DNA from: CAIKMD01 sp035605975
GTDB lineage: Bacteria > Pseudomonadota > Alphaproteobacteria > ATCC43930 > CGMCC-115725
Direction: 5' to 3'
NCBI GenBank assembly: GCA_035605975.1
Contig: DATNGG010000014.1
Coordinates: 59,083-123,082 of the forward strand
DNA length: 64,000 nt
This document shows, piece by piece, positions 53,146 through 63,415 of the stretch; within the stretch, counting starts at the first letter, position 1; the number at the start of each line of letters is the position of its first letter. The notes beneath the pieces are model-generated. The model was not told where the DNA came from and did no database searches. It was given only the letters and a program-made list of their open reading frames with translations. A program made the position numbers and the translations under genes.

Positions 53146-56100
53146 ATGCTCAACGCGCGACCCGAGCCGCGGGACGAAATCGGCGGCGATTCCCTAGCTC
53201 CTCCGGCACGGCTTCCGGGCTCAAGCCCTAGCACCGCGCCGGCTCCGCGGCGCCCGTCCCTCCGCGTTTTGCTGCGCCTCGTGCTGAGCGGCGCTCTGGC
53301 GCTTGCCGCCATCGCGCTGATCGCCGCGGGAGGCACGCGGGTGGTCGAGGCGCTGCTGCGCCAGGGTGGGGATGCCCTTGCAGCTTTCGCGGCGATGCTC
53401 GGCGGGTTGGGCGCGATGGCCGGCCTGGCGTTTTGGGGAATCTCCGCATCGCGGCCGCGCCGTCCGCGCTGGCTTTCCGAAGCATCGCCGGGCGGAACGG
53501 AGGGGTTGAGCGCTTTCCTATTGGCGCTTCCCGACGCGGTCGTGATCGTCGACCGTTTTCTCAGAGTCGCTTTCGCCAACCGCGCTGCCGAAGAGCTCTA
53601 TGGCTACGAGACGGGTGGGCTGACCGGACTCGATTTTCGCCGGATCATGATGCCCAAGGCACGCGCGGCGGACGAACGGTCGCTGCGCGATGCGATGGCT
53701 CCGGGGAATCTCGGTCGCGTCGTTCGTGGTCTCGAGCGCGTGGTGCGGCGCAAAGATGGCCGCGAGGTCATGATCGAGATCAATTCCCAAAGCTACGCGA
53801 CGCCAGATGGTCCGATGATGGTGACGATCGTGCGCAACGTCACGGAGCGGCAGGCCAGCGAGCGCGCGCTGCGCCGCAGCCGGGAAACTCTCGAGGCTGC
53901 GCAGCGCATCGCGCATGTCGGCAGCTTCGAGCGCAATCTCGTCACCGGCGAGCTCGAATGGAGCGATGAGTTTCTGCGCATTTGGGGCCTATCGTCTCGG
54001 CCCACGAACCACGCGACCGATCATTTAACGGGACTCGTCCACCCGGACGACAGGCAAGCGTTCATTGCGGTGAGGGACGCGGTCGTCGCCGGCAGGACTG
54101 TGCCGCCGCACGATTTCCGCCTCATTCATCCGGATGGAACGGAAAGGATCCTCCACAACGAGTACAAGATCGAATACGACGAGCAAGGCAGGCCGGCTCG
54201 CCTGCACGGGACGGTGCAAGACGTTACGGAGCAAAAGAAAACCGAAATCGCGCTGCGGCGCAGCCGGGAGAATCTCGAGATCGCGCAGCGCGTGGCCCGG
54301 GTCGGCAGCTTCGAGCGCGATCTCGTCACCGGCGAGGTTAAATGGACCGACGAGTTTCTGCGCATTTGGGGCATCTCGTCTCGTCCGGAGGACCACTCGA
54401 TCGAGTATGTGACGAGCCTCGTCCATCCCGAGGACCGGCAGACCTTCGCCGAGGTGCGGGCGGCGGTTCTCGCCGGCAAGGTCGTGCCGCAGCCGGATTT
54501 CCGCGTCATTCGCCCCGACGGATCGCAGCGCACCTTCCACAACGAGTACAAGCTCGAAGTCGACGCGTCGGGACATCCGATCCGTCTCCACGGCACGGTA
54601 CAGGACATCACCGAGCGCAAGGAGATCGAGAACGAGCTGCGCACCAGCCGCGAAAACCTCGCCCGCGCTCAGCGCCTCGCCGGCATCGGCAGCTTCGTCC
54701 ACGATCTCGTCTCCGACCGGGCGGAATGGTCCGACCAGCTTTATCGCCTTTACGGGCTCTCGCCCGATGCGGGCGGCGGCAGCATGAAGCTGGTGCTGCC
54801 GAACGTGCATCCCGACGACCGCGAGAAATTTCTTGCCGTCAAGGATCAGGTGGCGCGGCGCATCCAGACCTCGTCGCTCGACTTCCGCGTCGTCCGGCCG
54901 GACGGGACGGAGCGGATTTTCCACCGCGAATGCGATTTGACCTTCGACGAGGAAGGCAAGCCGATCCGCATGTTCGGCACCATCCAGGACATCACGGCAC
55001 GCAACCAGATCGAGGTCGAATTGCGGCGCAGCCGCGAGAGCCTTGCGCGCGCGCAGCGTTTCGCGAGCATCGGCAGCTTCCAGCGCCATCTGGGGACGGG
55101 CGCGGTCGAGTTCTCGGACGAGCTCTATCGCATCCACGGCATCGAGCCCGGCGCTCCCAACGTCACGCTCGACCGGTTGCGCATGCTCGTCCATCCCGAG
55201 GATCGCGAGCGCGTGCAGGATTTCCGGCGCGGCGCTGAAGCCGGCATTCCGATGCAGCCGATCGATTACCGCATCATCCGCCCCGACGGGATCGAGCGCG
55301 TCCTGCATCGCGAATGCGACATTCTTTGCGATGCCGCCGGCAAGCCCATCTATCTCTTCGGCACGCTGCAGGACATCACCGAGCGCAAGAAGATCGAGGA
55401 CGAGCTGCGCCGCAGCCGCGAGAATCTGGCGCGCGCGCACAAGGTCGCCGGCATCGGCAGCTTCGAGCGCGATCTCGTCACCGGCCGCCTCGAATGGTCG
55501 GATGAATTCCTCAAGATCTGGGGGCTGGAGGAGCGCCCGTCGCACGGCACCGCGGCGCTGCTTCTCTCGCTCGTCCATCCCGAGGATCGCGAGAAATTCA
55601 TGGATGGGCGGGACGCGGCGCTGGATCGGCGGCGCAACCTGCCGCTCGATTTTCGTATCGTCCGGCCCGACGGCCAGGAGCGGGTCCTGCACCGCGAATA
55701 TGGCGTGATGTTCGACGAAGGGGGCAAGCCGACCCGGATGTTCGGCACCGTCCAAGACGTCACCGAGCGCAAGCTGGCCGAGCTCGAGATTCAGCGCAGC
55801 CGCGAAAATCTCGCGCGCGCCCAGCGCATCGCGGCGATGGGAAGCTTCGAGCGCGACTTCATCACCGGCAAGGCCGAATGGTCGGACGAGATGTACCGCA
55901 TCCTCGGCATCGAGAAGCAGGAGGTGAAGCCGGGCCCCGAGCTGCTGATGAATTTCATCCATCCGGAGGACCGCGAGAAATTCCTCGCCTATCGCGCCTC
56001 CGAGCGGCGCGAGCAGCCGAGCCAGCCCTTGGAATACCGGATCATCCGGCCGGACGGGCAGGAGCGCATCGTCCGCCGCGAAAGCGTCGTCGTGTTCGAC

Positions 56101-56916
56101 GACGAGAAGCGGGTCGTGCGCGTGTTCGGCACGCTGCACGACATTACGGAGCAGCGCCTCGCCGAGCGGCGCGAGCGCGAGCTCGAGCGCCAGCTCCTGC
56201 ACTCGCACAAGCTCGAGGCCCTCGGCACCCTGGCGGGCGGCATCGCGCACGATCTCAACAACACGCTCGTTCCGATCATGGCGCTGAGCAAGCTGACGGC
56301 GCGACGCTTCGAGGCGGGAAGCCTCGTGCGGCGCAATCTCGAGACCATTCACGAGGCGAGCGAGCGGGCGCGCGACCTCGTCAAGCGCGTGGTCGCCTTT
56401 ACGCGCAAGGACGAATCGGAAAAGCGCGAAACCGATCTCGCCGAGACCGTCACCGAGGCGCTGAAGCTGCTGCGCGCGACGATCCCGTCATCGATCAGCT
56501 TCGAGGAGACGATCGAGCGGGTGCCGCCGATCCCGGCGGATGCCTCGCAAATCCATCAGGTGGTGACCAACCTCGTGACCAACGCGTACCAGGCGGTGGG
56601 CGACGATGTCGGCACCATCACCGTGAGCTTGGGCGTCGTTCCCGGCGCCGGATCGCGCTCCGAGATACGGCTCTCCGTGAGCGATACCGGCGCGGGAATG
56701 GACGAGGCGACGCAGCAGCGCATTTTCGAGCCGTTCTTCACGACGAAGCCGGTCGGGCAGGGAACCGGGCTCGGCCTCTCGATCGTCCACGGCATCGTCT
56801 CGGGCCATGGCGGCCGCATCGAGATCAAAAGCACGCCCGGCAAAGGAACGCGCTTCGATCTATTCCTTCCGGTGCCGGCCGAGGGCGGCGCTACATCTTC
56901 ACGCCCGGCCGCTTGA
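53146..56916 (+). CDS. Sensor histidine kinase with seven PAS domains
   Basis: A very large kinase (1256 residues). Two membrane helices (about 40-64 and 76-100) are followed by one ordinary PAS domain (about 118-245), then six PAS_3-type domains with GSF motif glycines at residues 259, 387, 515, 643, 771 and 899, exactly 128 residues apart. The kinase core follows: HisKA with His1035 in GGIAHDLNNTL, N-box VTNLVTNAYQAV, GTGLGLSIVHGI. Each PAS_3 unit ends in a D(V/I)TE/DITA coiled linker. No periplasmic sensor domain is seen, so it should sense cytoplasmic or redox cues through PAS ligands. Its 3' end overlaps the VOC gene by 26 bp on the other strand. Confidence 0.93.
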   Translation: MLNARPEPRDEIGGDSLAPPARLPGSSPSTAPAPRRPSLRVLLRLVLSGALALAAIALIAAGGTRVVEALLRQGGDALAAFAAMLGGLGAMAGLAFWGISASRPRRPRWLSEASPGGTEGLSAFLLALPDAVVIVDRFLRVAFANRAAEELYGYETGGLTGLDFRRIMMPKARAADERSLRDAMAPGNLGRVVRGLERVVRRKDGREVMIEINSQSYATPDGPMMVTIVRNVTERQASERALRRSRETLEAAQRIAHVGSFERNLVTGELEWSDEFLRIWGLSSRPTNHATDHLTGLVHPDDRQAFIAVRDAVVAGRTVPPHDFRLIHPDGTERILHNEYKIEYDEQGRPARLHGTVQDVTEQKKTEIALRRSRENLEIAQRVARVGSFERDLVTGEVKWTDEFLRIWGISSRPEDHSIEYVTSLVHPEDRQTFAEVRAAVLAGKVVPQPDFRVIRPDGSQRTFHNEYKLEVDASGHPIRLHGTVQDITERKEIENELRTSRENLARAQRLAGIGSFVHDLVSDRAEWSDQLYRLYGLSPDAGGGSMKLVLPNVHPDDREKFLAVKDQVARRIQTSSLDFRVVRPDGTERIFHRECDLTFDEEGKPIRMFGTIQDITARNQIEVELRRSRESLARAQRFASIGSFQRHLGTGAVEFSDELYRIHGIEPGAPNVTLDRLRMLVHPEDRERVQDFRRGAEAGIPMQPIDYRIIRPDGIERVLHRECDILCDAAGKPIYLFGTLQDITERKKIEDELRRSRENLARAHKVAGIGSFERDLVTGRLEWSDEFLKIWGLEERPSHGTAALLLSLVHPEDREKFMDGRDAALDRRRNLPLDFRIVRPDGQERVLHREYGVMFDEGGKPTRMFGTVQDVTERKLAELEIQRSRENLARAQRIAAMGSFERDFITGKAEWSDEMYRILGIEKQEVKPGPELLMNFIHPEDREKFLAYRASERREQPSQPLEYRIIRPDGQERIVRRESVVVFDDEKRVVRVFGTLHDITEQRLAERRERELERQLLHSHKLEALGTLAGGIAHDLNNTLVPIMALSKLTARRFEAGSLVRRNLETIHEASERARDLVKRVVAFTRKDESEKRETDLAETVTEALKLLRATIPSSISFEETIERVPPIPADASQIHQVVTNLVTNAYQAVGDDVGTITVSLGVVPGAGSRSEIRLSVSDTGAGMDEATQQRIFEPFFTTKPVGQGTGLGLSIVHGIVSGHGGRIEIKSTPGKGTRFDLFLPVPAEGGATSSRPAA
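53920..56223 (+). repeat. Six in-frame tandem PAS units of 384 bp
   Basis: The GSF-coding start of each unit falls at 53920, 54304, 54688, 55072, 55456 and 55840; the kinase core begins one more period on, near 56224. All spacings are exactly 384 bp, so no unit has gained or lost a codon. Units share SRENLARAQR, GSFERDLVTG, EWSDE, VHPEDRE and RPDG blocks but differ clearly between them, so the duplications are not very recent. Confidence 0.9.
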
Positions 56917-57391
56917 AATTGCGGTCGTGATGGCCCTTGCCGGCCTGATCTCCGATCCCGAACAGCCAATCATAGCCGCCTTGGGGATTGCTCAGAATCT
57001 CCCAGCAATTCTCGTCGGCGTCCCAGAAATAGAAGCTGTAGGTGCCGTGTTGCAGCACCGGCGTCGTGATCTTGTGGAGCTTCCACTGCTCCGCTTGCGC
57101 GACGACCACGCGATGCGCGGCGTCGACCTCTTCCTGGGTCTCGACGTCGAGGCCGTTGTGGTTGAGCAGGCCCATCTCGCTCGGCCGCTTGGTGTAGACG
57201 ACGGCGATGCAATGCTTGCTGCCCAAGCGGATCATCAGCGAGATCTGGCTGGTCTGCACCACGTCGAGTCCGAGAAACTCCTCGTAGAATTTCCGCGAGA
57301 ACGCCAGGTCGCGCGATTCGAGCGTGCCATGCGAGAGGAAATTGAGTTTGAGCGCGGGCTGCGTTTCGGTCTTCACTCCGGCGTCAGGCAT
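56891..57391 (-). CDS. VOC (glyoxalase/dioxygenase fold) family protein
   Basis: A 166-residue protein with the vicinal-oxygen-chelate fold: LSHGTLESRDLAFSRKFYEEFLGLDV opens the first module (His near 22 as a probable metal ligand), and YSFYFWDADENCWEIL carries the likely Glu ligand near the end. Substrate is unknown; catechol-type dioxygenases and glyoxalases share this fold. I start at ATG 57391, preceded by a GGAGGAGGAG ribosome site. It lies 31 bp after an LLM-class flavin oxidoreductase in the same direction, suggesting a joint oxidative catabolic step. Confidence 0.85.
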   Translation of the reverse strand: MPDAGVKTETQPALKLNFLSHGTLESRDLAFSRKFYEEFLGLDVVQTSQISLMIRLGSKHCIAVVYTKRPSEMGLLNHNGLDVETQEEVDAAHRVVVAQAEQWKLHKITTPVLQHGTYSFYFWDADENCWEILSNPQGGYDWLFGIGDQAGKGHHDRNFKRPGVKM

Positions 57392-57422
57392 GATCTCCTC
57401 CTCCTTCTCCAATCCAGTTTTG

Positions 57423-58532
57423 CTATTCGGCGGCGCGCGCGGCGGCATGCTGCCGGAGGCGCGGCATCACCTCTTCGGCGAGGAGGCGCATCGATTGGCG
57501 CTCCCAGGCCTCGTTGGCGCCGCTCCAGTCGACGCCGGTCATCAAGAGGCTGCCGAACGGCCCGACCGTGTCGCGCAAGCCGGCCAAGCGGTCGAGCACG
57601 GTTCGCGGCGAGCCATAGATGACGCGCGATCCAATGATCGCATCGACCGTCACCGCCTCGTCCGGCATGTCGGCGCGCGGCTTCAGGGCGATCAGTCGCC
57701 CGAGCCCGCGCAGGATCTGGCTCATATAGTCGAAATAGTAGCGATAGGCGGATTGGGCGCTCATCACGCGCTCCTCCGCTTCGGCATCGCTCGGCGCGAC
57801 ATGGATGCAGCGCACGACGCGCCAGGCGGCGCCGTCGGGCTTGCGGCCCGCATCGGCCGCGCCTTGGCACAGCATGTCCCAATGCGAGCGCAGGCCTTCT
57901 TCGGTCAGGAAAGCGCTCGAGATCGGGCCCCAGCCGCGCCGCCCTGCGAGGCGCACGGTCTGCGAGCCGGGGCTGGCCGCGGTAACGCAGATGGGCGGGC
58001 GCGGCCGCTGATAGGGCTTGGGCATGATACCGATGCCGAGGCTCTCATTGACGCTGCGCGCGATCTCCGTCGACCAGAATTCGCCCTTCAAATCGTAAGG
58101 CGGGTCCTGCGACCAGATCCGCTCGATCATGTCGATCGATTCGATCAGCATGCGGTTGCGTTGCGCCGGATCGCTATTGCCGAGCAGCTCGAAATCCGAG
58201 ACGAGGCTGCCCGTGCCGATGCCGAGGATGAAGCGGCCGCGGCTCAGATGATCGAATTGCGCGGCCTCGCCGGCGACGATCGCGGGGTGGCGGTTGGGCA
58301 GCGAGAGAACGCCGGTGCCGAAGACGAGGTTCTTCGTGCGCGGAATGAGGCTCGCCATCACCATCAGCGGCGCGGGGTAGGGCTCGCTCGAGGCGGAATA
58401 ATGCTCGCCGAGGAACATCTCGTCGAAGCCGAGCCGGTCGGCGAGCAGCGATTTCTCGAGATCCTCGGCAAGAGTCTGGTGCATCGCTCGGCTCGGCGGG
58501 TGAACCGGCATCATGAAAAGCCCGAGACGCAT
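57423..58532 (-). CDS. LLM-class flavin-dependent oxidoreductase
   Basis: Bacterial-luciferase-like monooxygenase of 369 residues. The TIM-barrel pattern is visible: RLGLFMMPVHPP at the start, FDEMFLGEHY near 38, GVLSLPNRHPAIVAGEAAQFDHLSRGRFILGIG near 75-110 (family hallmark), and a C-terminal YGSPRTVLDRLAGL. These enzymes use reduced FMN supplied by a separate reductase to oxidise hydrocarbons, amines or terpenes. The substrate cannot be told. It stands between folC and the VOC gene, on the same strand, with 30 bp to folC. Confidence 0.9.
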   Translation of the reverse strand: MRLGLFMMPVHPPSRAMHQTLAEDLEKSLLADRLGFDEMFLGEHYSASSEPYPAPLMVMASLIPRTKNLVFGTGVLSLPNRHPAIVAGEAAQFDHLSRGRFILGIGTGSLVSDFELLGNSDPAQRNRMLIESIDMIERIWSQDPPYDLKGEFWSTEIARSVNESLGIGIMPKPYQRPRPPICVTAASPGSQTVRLAGRRGWGPISSAFLTEEGLRSHWDMLCQGAADAGRKPDGAAWRVVRCIHVAPSDAEAEERVMSAQSAYRYYFDYMSQILRGLGRLIALKPRADMPDEAVTVDAIIGSRVIYGSPRTVLDRLAGLRDTVGPFGSLLMTGVDWSGANEAWERQSMRLLAEEVMPRLRQHAAARAAE

Positions 58533-58562
58533 CCTGCCCCTACGAGGTTTTATGGGGTCATG

Positions 58563-59840
58563 CTAGGCCGGCGTGCCGTTTTCCGCCAGCACCCTTCCGG
58601 CAAGGTAAAGCGAGCCGCAGATCAGCACCCGCGAGCGGGGAAGGGCGGCGGCCTGGACGGCCGCCCGGATCGAGGGCTGCGCGCGCGCCGCGATGCCCGC
58701 GCTGCGTGCGGCCTCCGCCGCCTCGGCGGCGGAGAGCGCATTCGCCTCGCCCGGAATGGCGATGGCCTCGAGCCCGGCGGCGAAGGGCGCCAGCGCGCTC
58801 AGGAAGGCGCGCGCGTCATGGGTCTTCAGCATGCCGAAGACGAGACGCAGCGGCTTGTCGCGCCAGGTTTCGGCCATGGCGCCGAGCGCCGCGCCGCCGG
58901 CCTCGTTATGGGCGCCGTCGAGCCACAGCTCGGTTTCCGCGGGGAGAAGCCGGGCAAGGCTCCCCGCCGCAAGACGCTGCAGCCGGGCCGGCCATTCGAC
59001 CTCGCCGATGCCCCGGGCAAGCGCCGCCACCGGAAGATCGAGCGCGGCGCAATCGAGAGCGGCGAGCGCCGTTCCGGCATTGTCGTATTGATGCGGCCCG
59101 GCGAGGCCGGGCGGCGGCAGATCGAGCTTCCTCTTGCCGCGATAGGCGAGCCCGCCGTCGGCGCGCAGCTCGGCTTCCCAGTCGATGCCTTGGCGAAAGA
59201 GCGGCACGCCGAGCGTCCGCGCCCGTGCTTCGATGACTGCGGCCGCCTCGGGCCTTTGGCGCGCGATCGCCGCCGGCGCGCCGGGCTTCAGGATGCCCGC
59301 TTTCTCAAAGGCGATCTTGTCGACCGTGTCGCCGAGAAAATGCTGATGATCGAGTGAGACCGGCGTGATCGCGGCGGCAAGCGGGCGCGAAATCACGTTG
59401 GTCGCATCGAAACGTCCACCCAGCCCCACCTCCAAGAGCACGCAATCCGCCGGCACGCGGGCGAAGGCGAGGAAAGCGGCGGCGGTGGTGATCTCGAAGA
59501 AGGTGATCGGCGCGCCGGCATTGGCGGCCTCGCATTCGGCGAGGATGGCGCTCAGCGCTTCCTCCTCGATCAGCGCGCCGGCAAGCCGGATGCGCTCGGC
59601 GAAGCGCACGAGATGCGGCGAGGTGTAGACATGAACGCGCAAGCCCGCGGCTTCGAGGAACGCGCGCAAGAAGGCGATGGTCGAGCCCTTGCCGTTGGTG
59701 CCCGCGACGTGGATCACGGGCGGCAGCTGGTTTTGCGGATTGCCGAGCGCGGCGAGGAGGCGTTCGACGCGGTCCAGGCTCAAATCGATGAGCTTGGGGT
59801 GAAGCGTTAAAAGCCGCGCGAGGATCGTGTCGCTGGTCAG
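58563..59840 (-). CDS. folC: Dihydrofolate synthase / folylpolyglutamate synthase FolC
   Basis: Adds glutamate to dihydropteroate and to tetrahydrofolates (425 residues if started at 59840). The Mur-ligase P-loop is HVAGTNGKGST near 47, then EVGLGGRFDATN and PVSLDHQHFLG; WLDGAHNE is in the C-terminal domain. The frame has no ATG, GTG or TTG that would include the conserved SDTILARLLTLHPK opening. A CTG at 59840 does so and overlaps the accD stop as CTGA, matching the 4-bp overlaps elsewhere here. A TTG at 59783 is the alternative but would cut 19 conserved-looking residues. Confidence 0.94.
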   Translation of the reverse strand: MTSDTILARLLTLHPKLIDLSLDRVERLLAALGNPQNQLPPVIHVAGTNGKGSTIAFLRAFLEAAGLRVHVYTSPHLVRFAERIRLAGALIEEEALSAILAECEAANAGAPITFFEITTAAAFLAFARVPADCVLLEVGLGGRFDATNVISRPLAAAITPVSLDHQHFLGDTVDKIAFEKAGILKPGAPAAIARQRPEAAAVIEARARTLGVPLFRQGIDWEAELRADGGLAYRGKRKLDLPPPGLAGPHQYDNAGTALAALDCAALDLPVAALARGIGEVEWPARLQRLAAGSLARLLPAETELWLDGAHNEAGGAALGAMAETWRDKPLRLVFGMLKTHDARAFLSALAPFAAGLEAIAIPGEANALSAAEAAEAARSAGIAARAQPSIRAAVQAAALPRSRVLICGSLYLAGRVLAENGTPA

Positions 59841-60739
59841 GATCCGGTCCGCCGGTTGTCTCCCGCCGCAAGCGATGCGCCGGGTGGGGCGGGACTCATC
59901 AACAGCCGGATTATGCGCCCGAGGGTCTCGCGTAGCGCCTTGCGCGGCACCACGACATCGACCATGCCGTGCTCCAAGAGGTATTCCGCGCGCTGAAAGC
60001 CTTCCGGCAATTTCTCGCGAATCGTCTCCTCGATCACCCGCGCGCCGGCAAAGCCGATCACCGCGCCGGGCTCGGCGATGGTGATGTCGCCGAGCATCGC
60101 GAAGGACGCCGAAACCCCGCCCGTCGTCGGATCGGTGAGAATGACGATGTAAGGGAGCCCCGCCTCTTTCACCATCTCGACCGCGAGCGTGGTGCGCGGC
60201 ATCTGCATCAGCGAGAGAATGCCCTCCTGCATGCGCGCGCCGCCCGAGGCCGGAACGACGATGAGCGCCGCCTGCTGCAGCACGGCAAGCCGCGCCGCTG
60301 CCAGCAACGCCTCGCCGACCGCGAGGCCCATCGAGCCGCCCATGAAGCCGAAATCGAAGCAGGCCGCGACCGCCGGCAGGCTCGCGACCGAGCCATGCGC
60401 CACCAGCATCGCATCGCGCGCGGCGCCGACTTTCGCCTGCGCTTCCTTGAGCCGATCGCTGTAGCGTTTCAGATCGCGAAAGCGCAGCGGATCGGTCACC
60501 GGCTTCGGCAGCTCGATCGTCGTGAAGGCACCGTCGTCGAACAGCATCGCGAGGCGCTGCTCCGGCTCCATGCGCAAATGCGCCGAGCAGTTGCTGCAGA
60601 CGAAGAGATTGGCTTCGAGGTCGCGGCGGAACAGCATCTGGCCGCAATTCGGGCATTTCTGCCAAAGATTCTCGGGGACCTCTTTTTTGGTGACTGCCGC
60701 GCGGATTTTCGGCAGCACGAAATTGGTGAGCCAGTTCAT
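59837..60739 (-). CDS. accD: Acetyl-CoA carboxylase carboxyltransferase subunit beta
   Basis: Transfers carboxyl from biotin to acetyl-CoA in fatty-acid synthesis, with AccA (encoded elsewhere). The 300 residues start with the zinc ribbon (CPNCGQMLF and CSNCSAHLR, residues about 29-53) and continue with the carboxyltransferase fold: GSMGLAVGE, VPASGGARMQEG and LTDPTTGGVSASFA. The ATG overlaps the trpA stop by 4 bp. It is part of the trpB-trpA-accD-folC operon. Confidence 0.96.
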   Translation of the reverse strand: MNWLTNFVLPKIRAAVTKKEVPENLWQKCPNCGQMLFRRDLEANLFVCSNCSAHLRMEPEQRLAMLFDDGAFTTIELPKPVTDPLRFRDLKRYSDRLKEAQAKVGAARDAMLVAHGSVASLPAVAACFDFGFMGGSMGLAVGEALLAAARLAVLQQAALIVVPASGGARMQEGILSLMQMPRTTLAVEMVKEAGLPYIVILTDPTTGGVSASFAMLGDITIAEPGAVIGFAGARVIEETIREKLPEGFQRAEYLLEHGMVDVVVPRKALRETLGRIIRLLMSPAPPGASLAAGDNRRTGS

Positions 60740-61571
60740 GGCTTCGTAGCCTCCGCGCGCGCCTCGCGCACGCCTCGCGCCAGATCGCGCACCGCGGAGA
60801 GCACCGATTGAGCGAGAGCAGGGGTCGCCTTTCCCGCGCCGTCGAGCGAAGCGGCGATGCGCTCGACCAGCGCCGAGCCGACCACCGCCGCATCGGCGAT
60901 GCGCGCGACCTCGCGCGCTTGCGCCGGGGTGCGGATGCCGAAGCCGACCGCGACCGGCAAAGCGGTGTGGCGTTTCAAACGCGTCACTGCCGCGGCGACG
61001 CTTTGCGCGGCGGCGGATGCCGTTCCGGTGATGCCGGCAATCGAGACGTAGTAGAGGAAGCCGCTGCCATTCGCCAAGACCTTGGGCAGCCGCCGATCAT
61101 CGGTGGTCGGGGTGGCAAGGCGGATGAAATCGATCCCCGCGCGCTGCGCCGGCAGGCACAGCTCGTCGTCATGCTCGGGCGGGAGATCGACGATGATCAA
61201 GCCATCGACGCCGCCGGCCTTCGCGTCCTCGAGAAAGCGCGGCACGCCGTAGCGATAGATCGGATTGTAATAGCCCATCAGGATGATCGGCGTCGCGTCG
61301 TCCTTGGCGCGGAAGGCGCGGACGGAGCCCAGCACCGCGCGCAAGGTTGTGCCGGCTTTGAGGGCGCGCAAGCCCGCCGCCTGGATCGCCGGACCATCGG
61401 CCATCGGATCGGAGAACGGCATGCCGATCTCGATGAGATCGGCGCCCGCCTGCGGCAAGCCCGCGAGGATGCACGCAAAGCTTTCGAGATCGGGATCGCC
61501 GCAGGTGAGGTAGGTCACGAGTCCGGCGCGGCCCGCGTCTTTGAGCGCGGCAAAGCGCCGCTCGATCCGGC

Positions 61572-61575
<4 letters not shown>
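60736..61575 (-). CDS. trpA: Tryptophan synthase alpha chain
   Basis: Cleaves indole-glycerol phosphate to indole, which tunnels to TrpB. The 279-residue TIM barrel shows YLTCGDPDLES, the catalytic Glu in LIEIGMPFSDPMADGP and Asp in GLIIVDLPPEHD, and the phosphate loop in VGFGIRTPAQ. Start and stop overlap trpB and accD by 4 bp each. Confidence 0.96.
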
Positions 61576-62783
<1,208 letters not shown>

Positions 62784-62940
62784 GGGCGGGGGTTTTACCG
62801 CGAAAGCGCCGCGCACTCAAACGCCGGGGGTCGGGCCGGCTTGCCGTGCGGGGCCGGTCCAATTGGCTTTGCTCGGGGCCGCGCCTTTGAAATCCCTGCC
62901 AAAATTGGCTTGGATCGTCGGGATAGAAGCCCGCAAATTG

Positions 62941-63273
62941 ATGGCTGCGGGGCATGCAGGATTAAAACCGCCTGATGCGTCACATCTTGCTACGGCTCTA
63001 GTCGCGAACGCTGATGAACTTCACACTTCCGATGATCGTCTCCTCGATTTGGATGGAAAGCTCACAAAGCTAAATGGGACAATGCTCCGCATCTGCAAGC
63101 CAGGTCTGGGCGGGGCGGAACTACCGCTTCTGAAACCATTAGAGACGCCCACGAAGGCTTCCGCGCCTATCGAAGAGAAGGCAATTAAGCCAGCGGCTGC
63201 GAAGCCTGTGCCGGATGAGCCCCTAGTGGCAAAAGAGAAGCCGCAGGGGAAAAGCAATGAAGCAAAAAAATAA
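62941..63273 (+). pseudogene. PIN-domain protein remnant (C-terminal part only)
   Basis: The frame from ATG 62941 (110 codons) matches just the end of a PIN-domain nuclease: LKPPDASHLATALVANADELHTSDDRLL contains the late acidic residues of the active site. The N-terminal half with the first catalytic aspartate is absent; the frame continues upstream to 62767 but without PIN similarity. A lysine/proline-rich tail follows. It is probably a broken toxin-like gene left at the edge of accessory DNA next to trpB. Confidence 0.6.
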
Positions 63274-63415
63274 AAGCGCTAACGAAACGATATCGCAGCG
63301 CGAGCGCTTCATCGAAGCCGCGCGCAAGGCTGGCGCGAGCGAGGACGAGCGCGAGTTTGATCGAGCGCTAAAGCGGGTCGCGAAGGCGAAGCCGGAGAAG
63401 AAGGCCGAGCGCTAG
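63257..63415 (+). CDS. Small basic protein next to PIN remnant
   Basis: A 52-residue frame starting with ATG 63257 (AGGGGAAAAGC upstream) that overlaps the PIN remnant by 17 bp. The sequence has SQRERFIEAARKAG and EDEREFDRALKRVAKAKP, a pattern I associate with small alphaproteobacterial proteins encoded after PIN-domain genes. It is strongly charged with no membrane helix. Its TAG shares the palindrome GCTAGC with the stop of the opposing small gene. Confidence 0.6.
   Translation: MKQKNKSANETISQRERFIEAARKAGASEDEREFDRALKRVAKAKPEKKAER

Noticed and set aside
62861..62911. 9-bp direct repeat AATTGGCTT near the trpB/accessory junction
   Set aside because: Short enough to occur by chance; there is no transposase, inverted repeats or tRNA end to support an insertion or attachment site.
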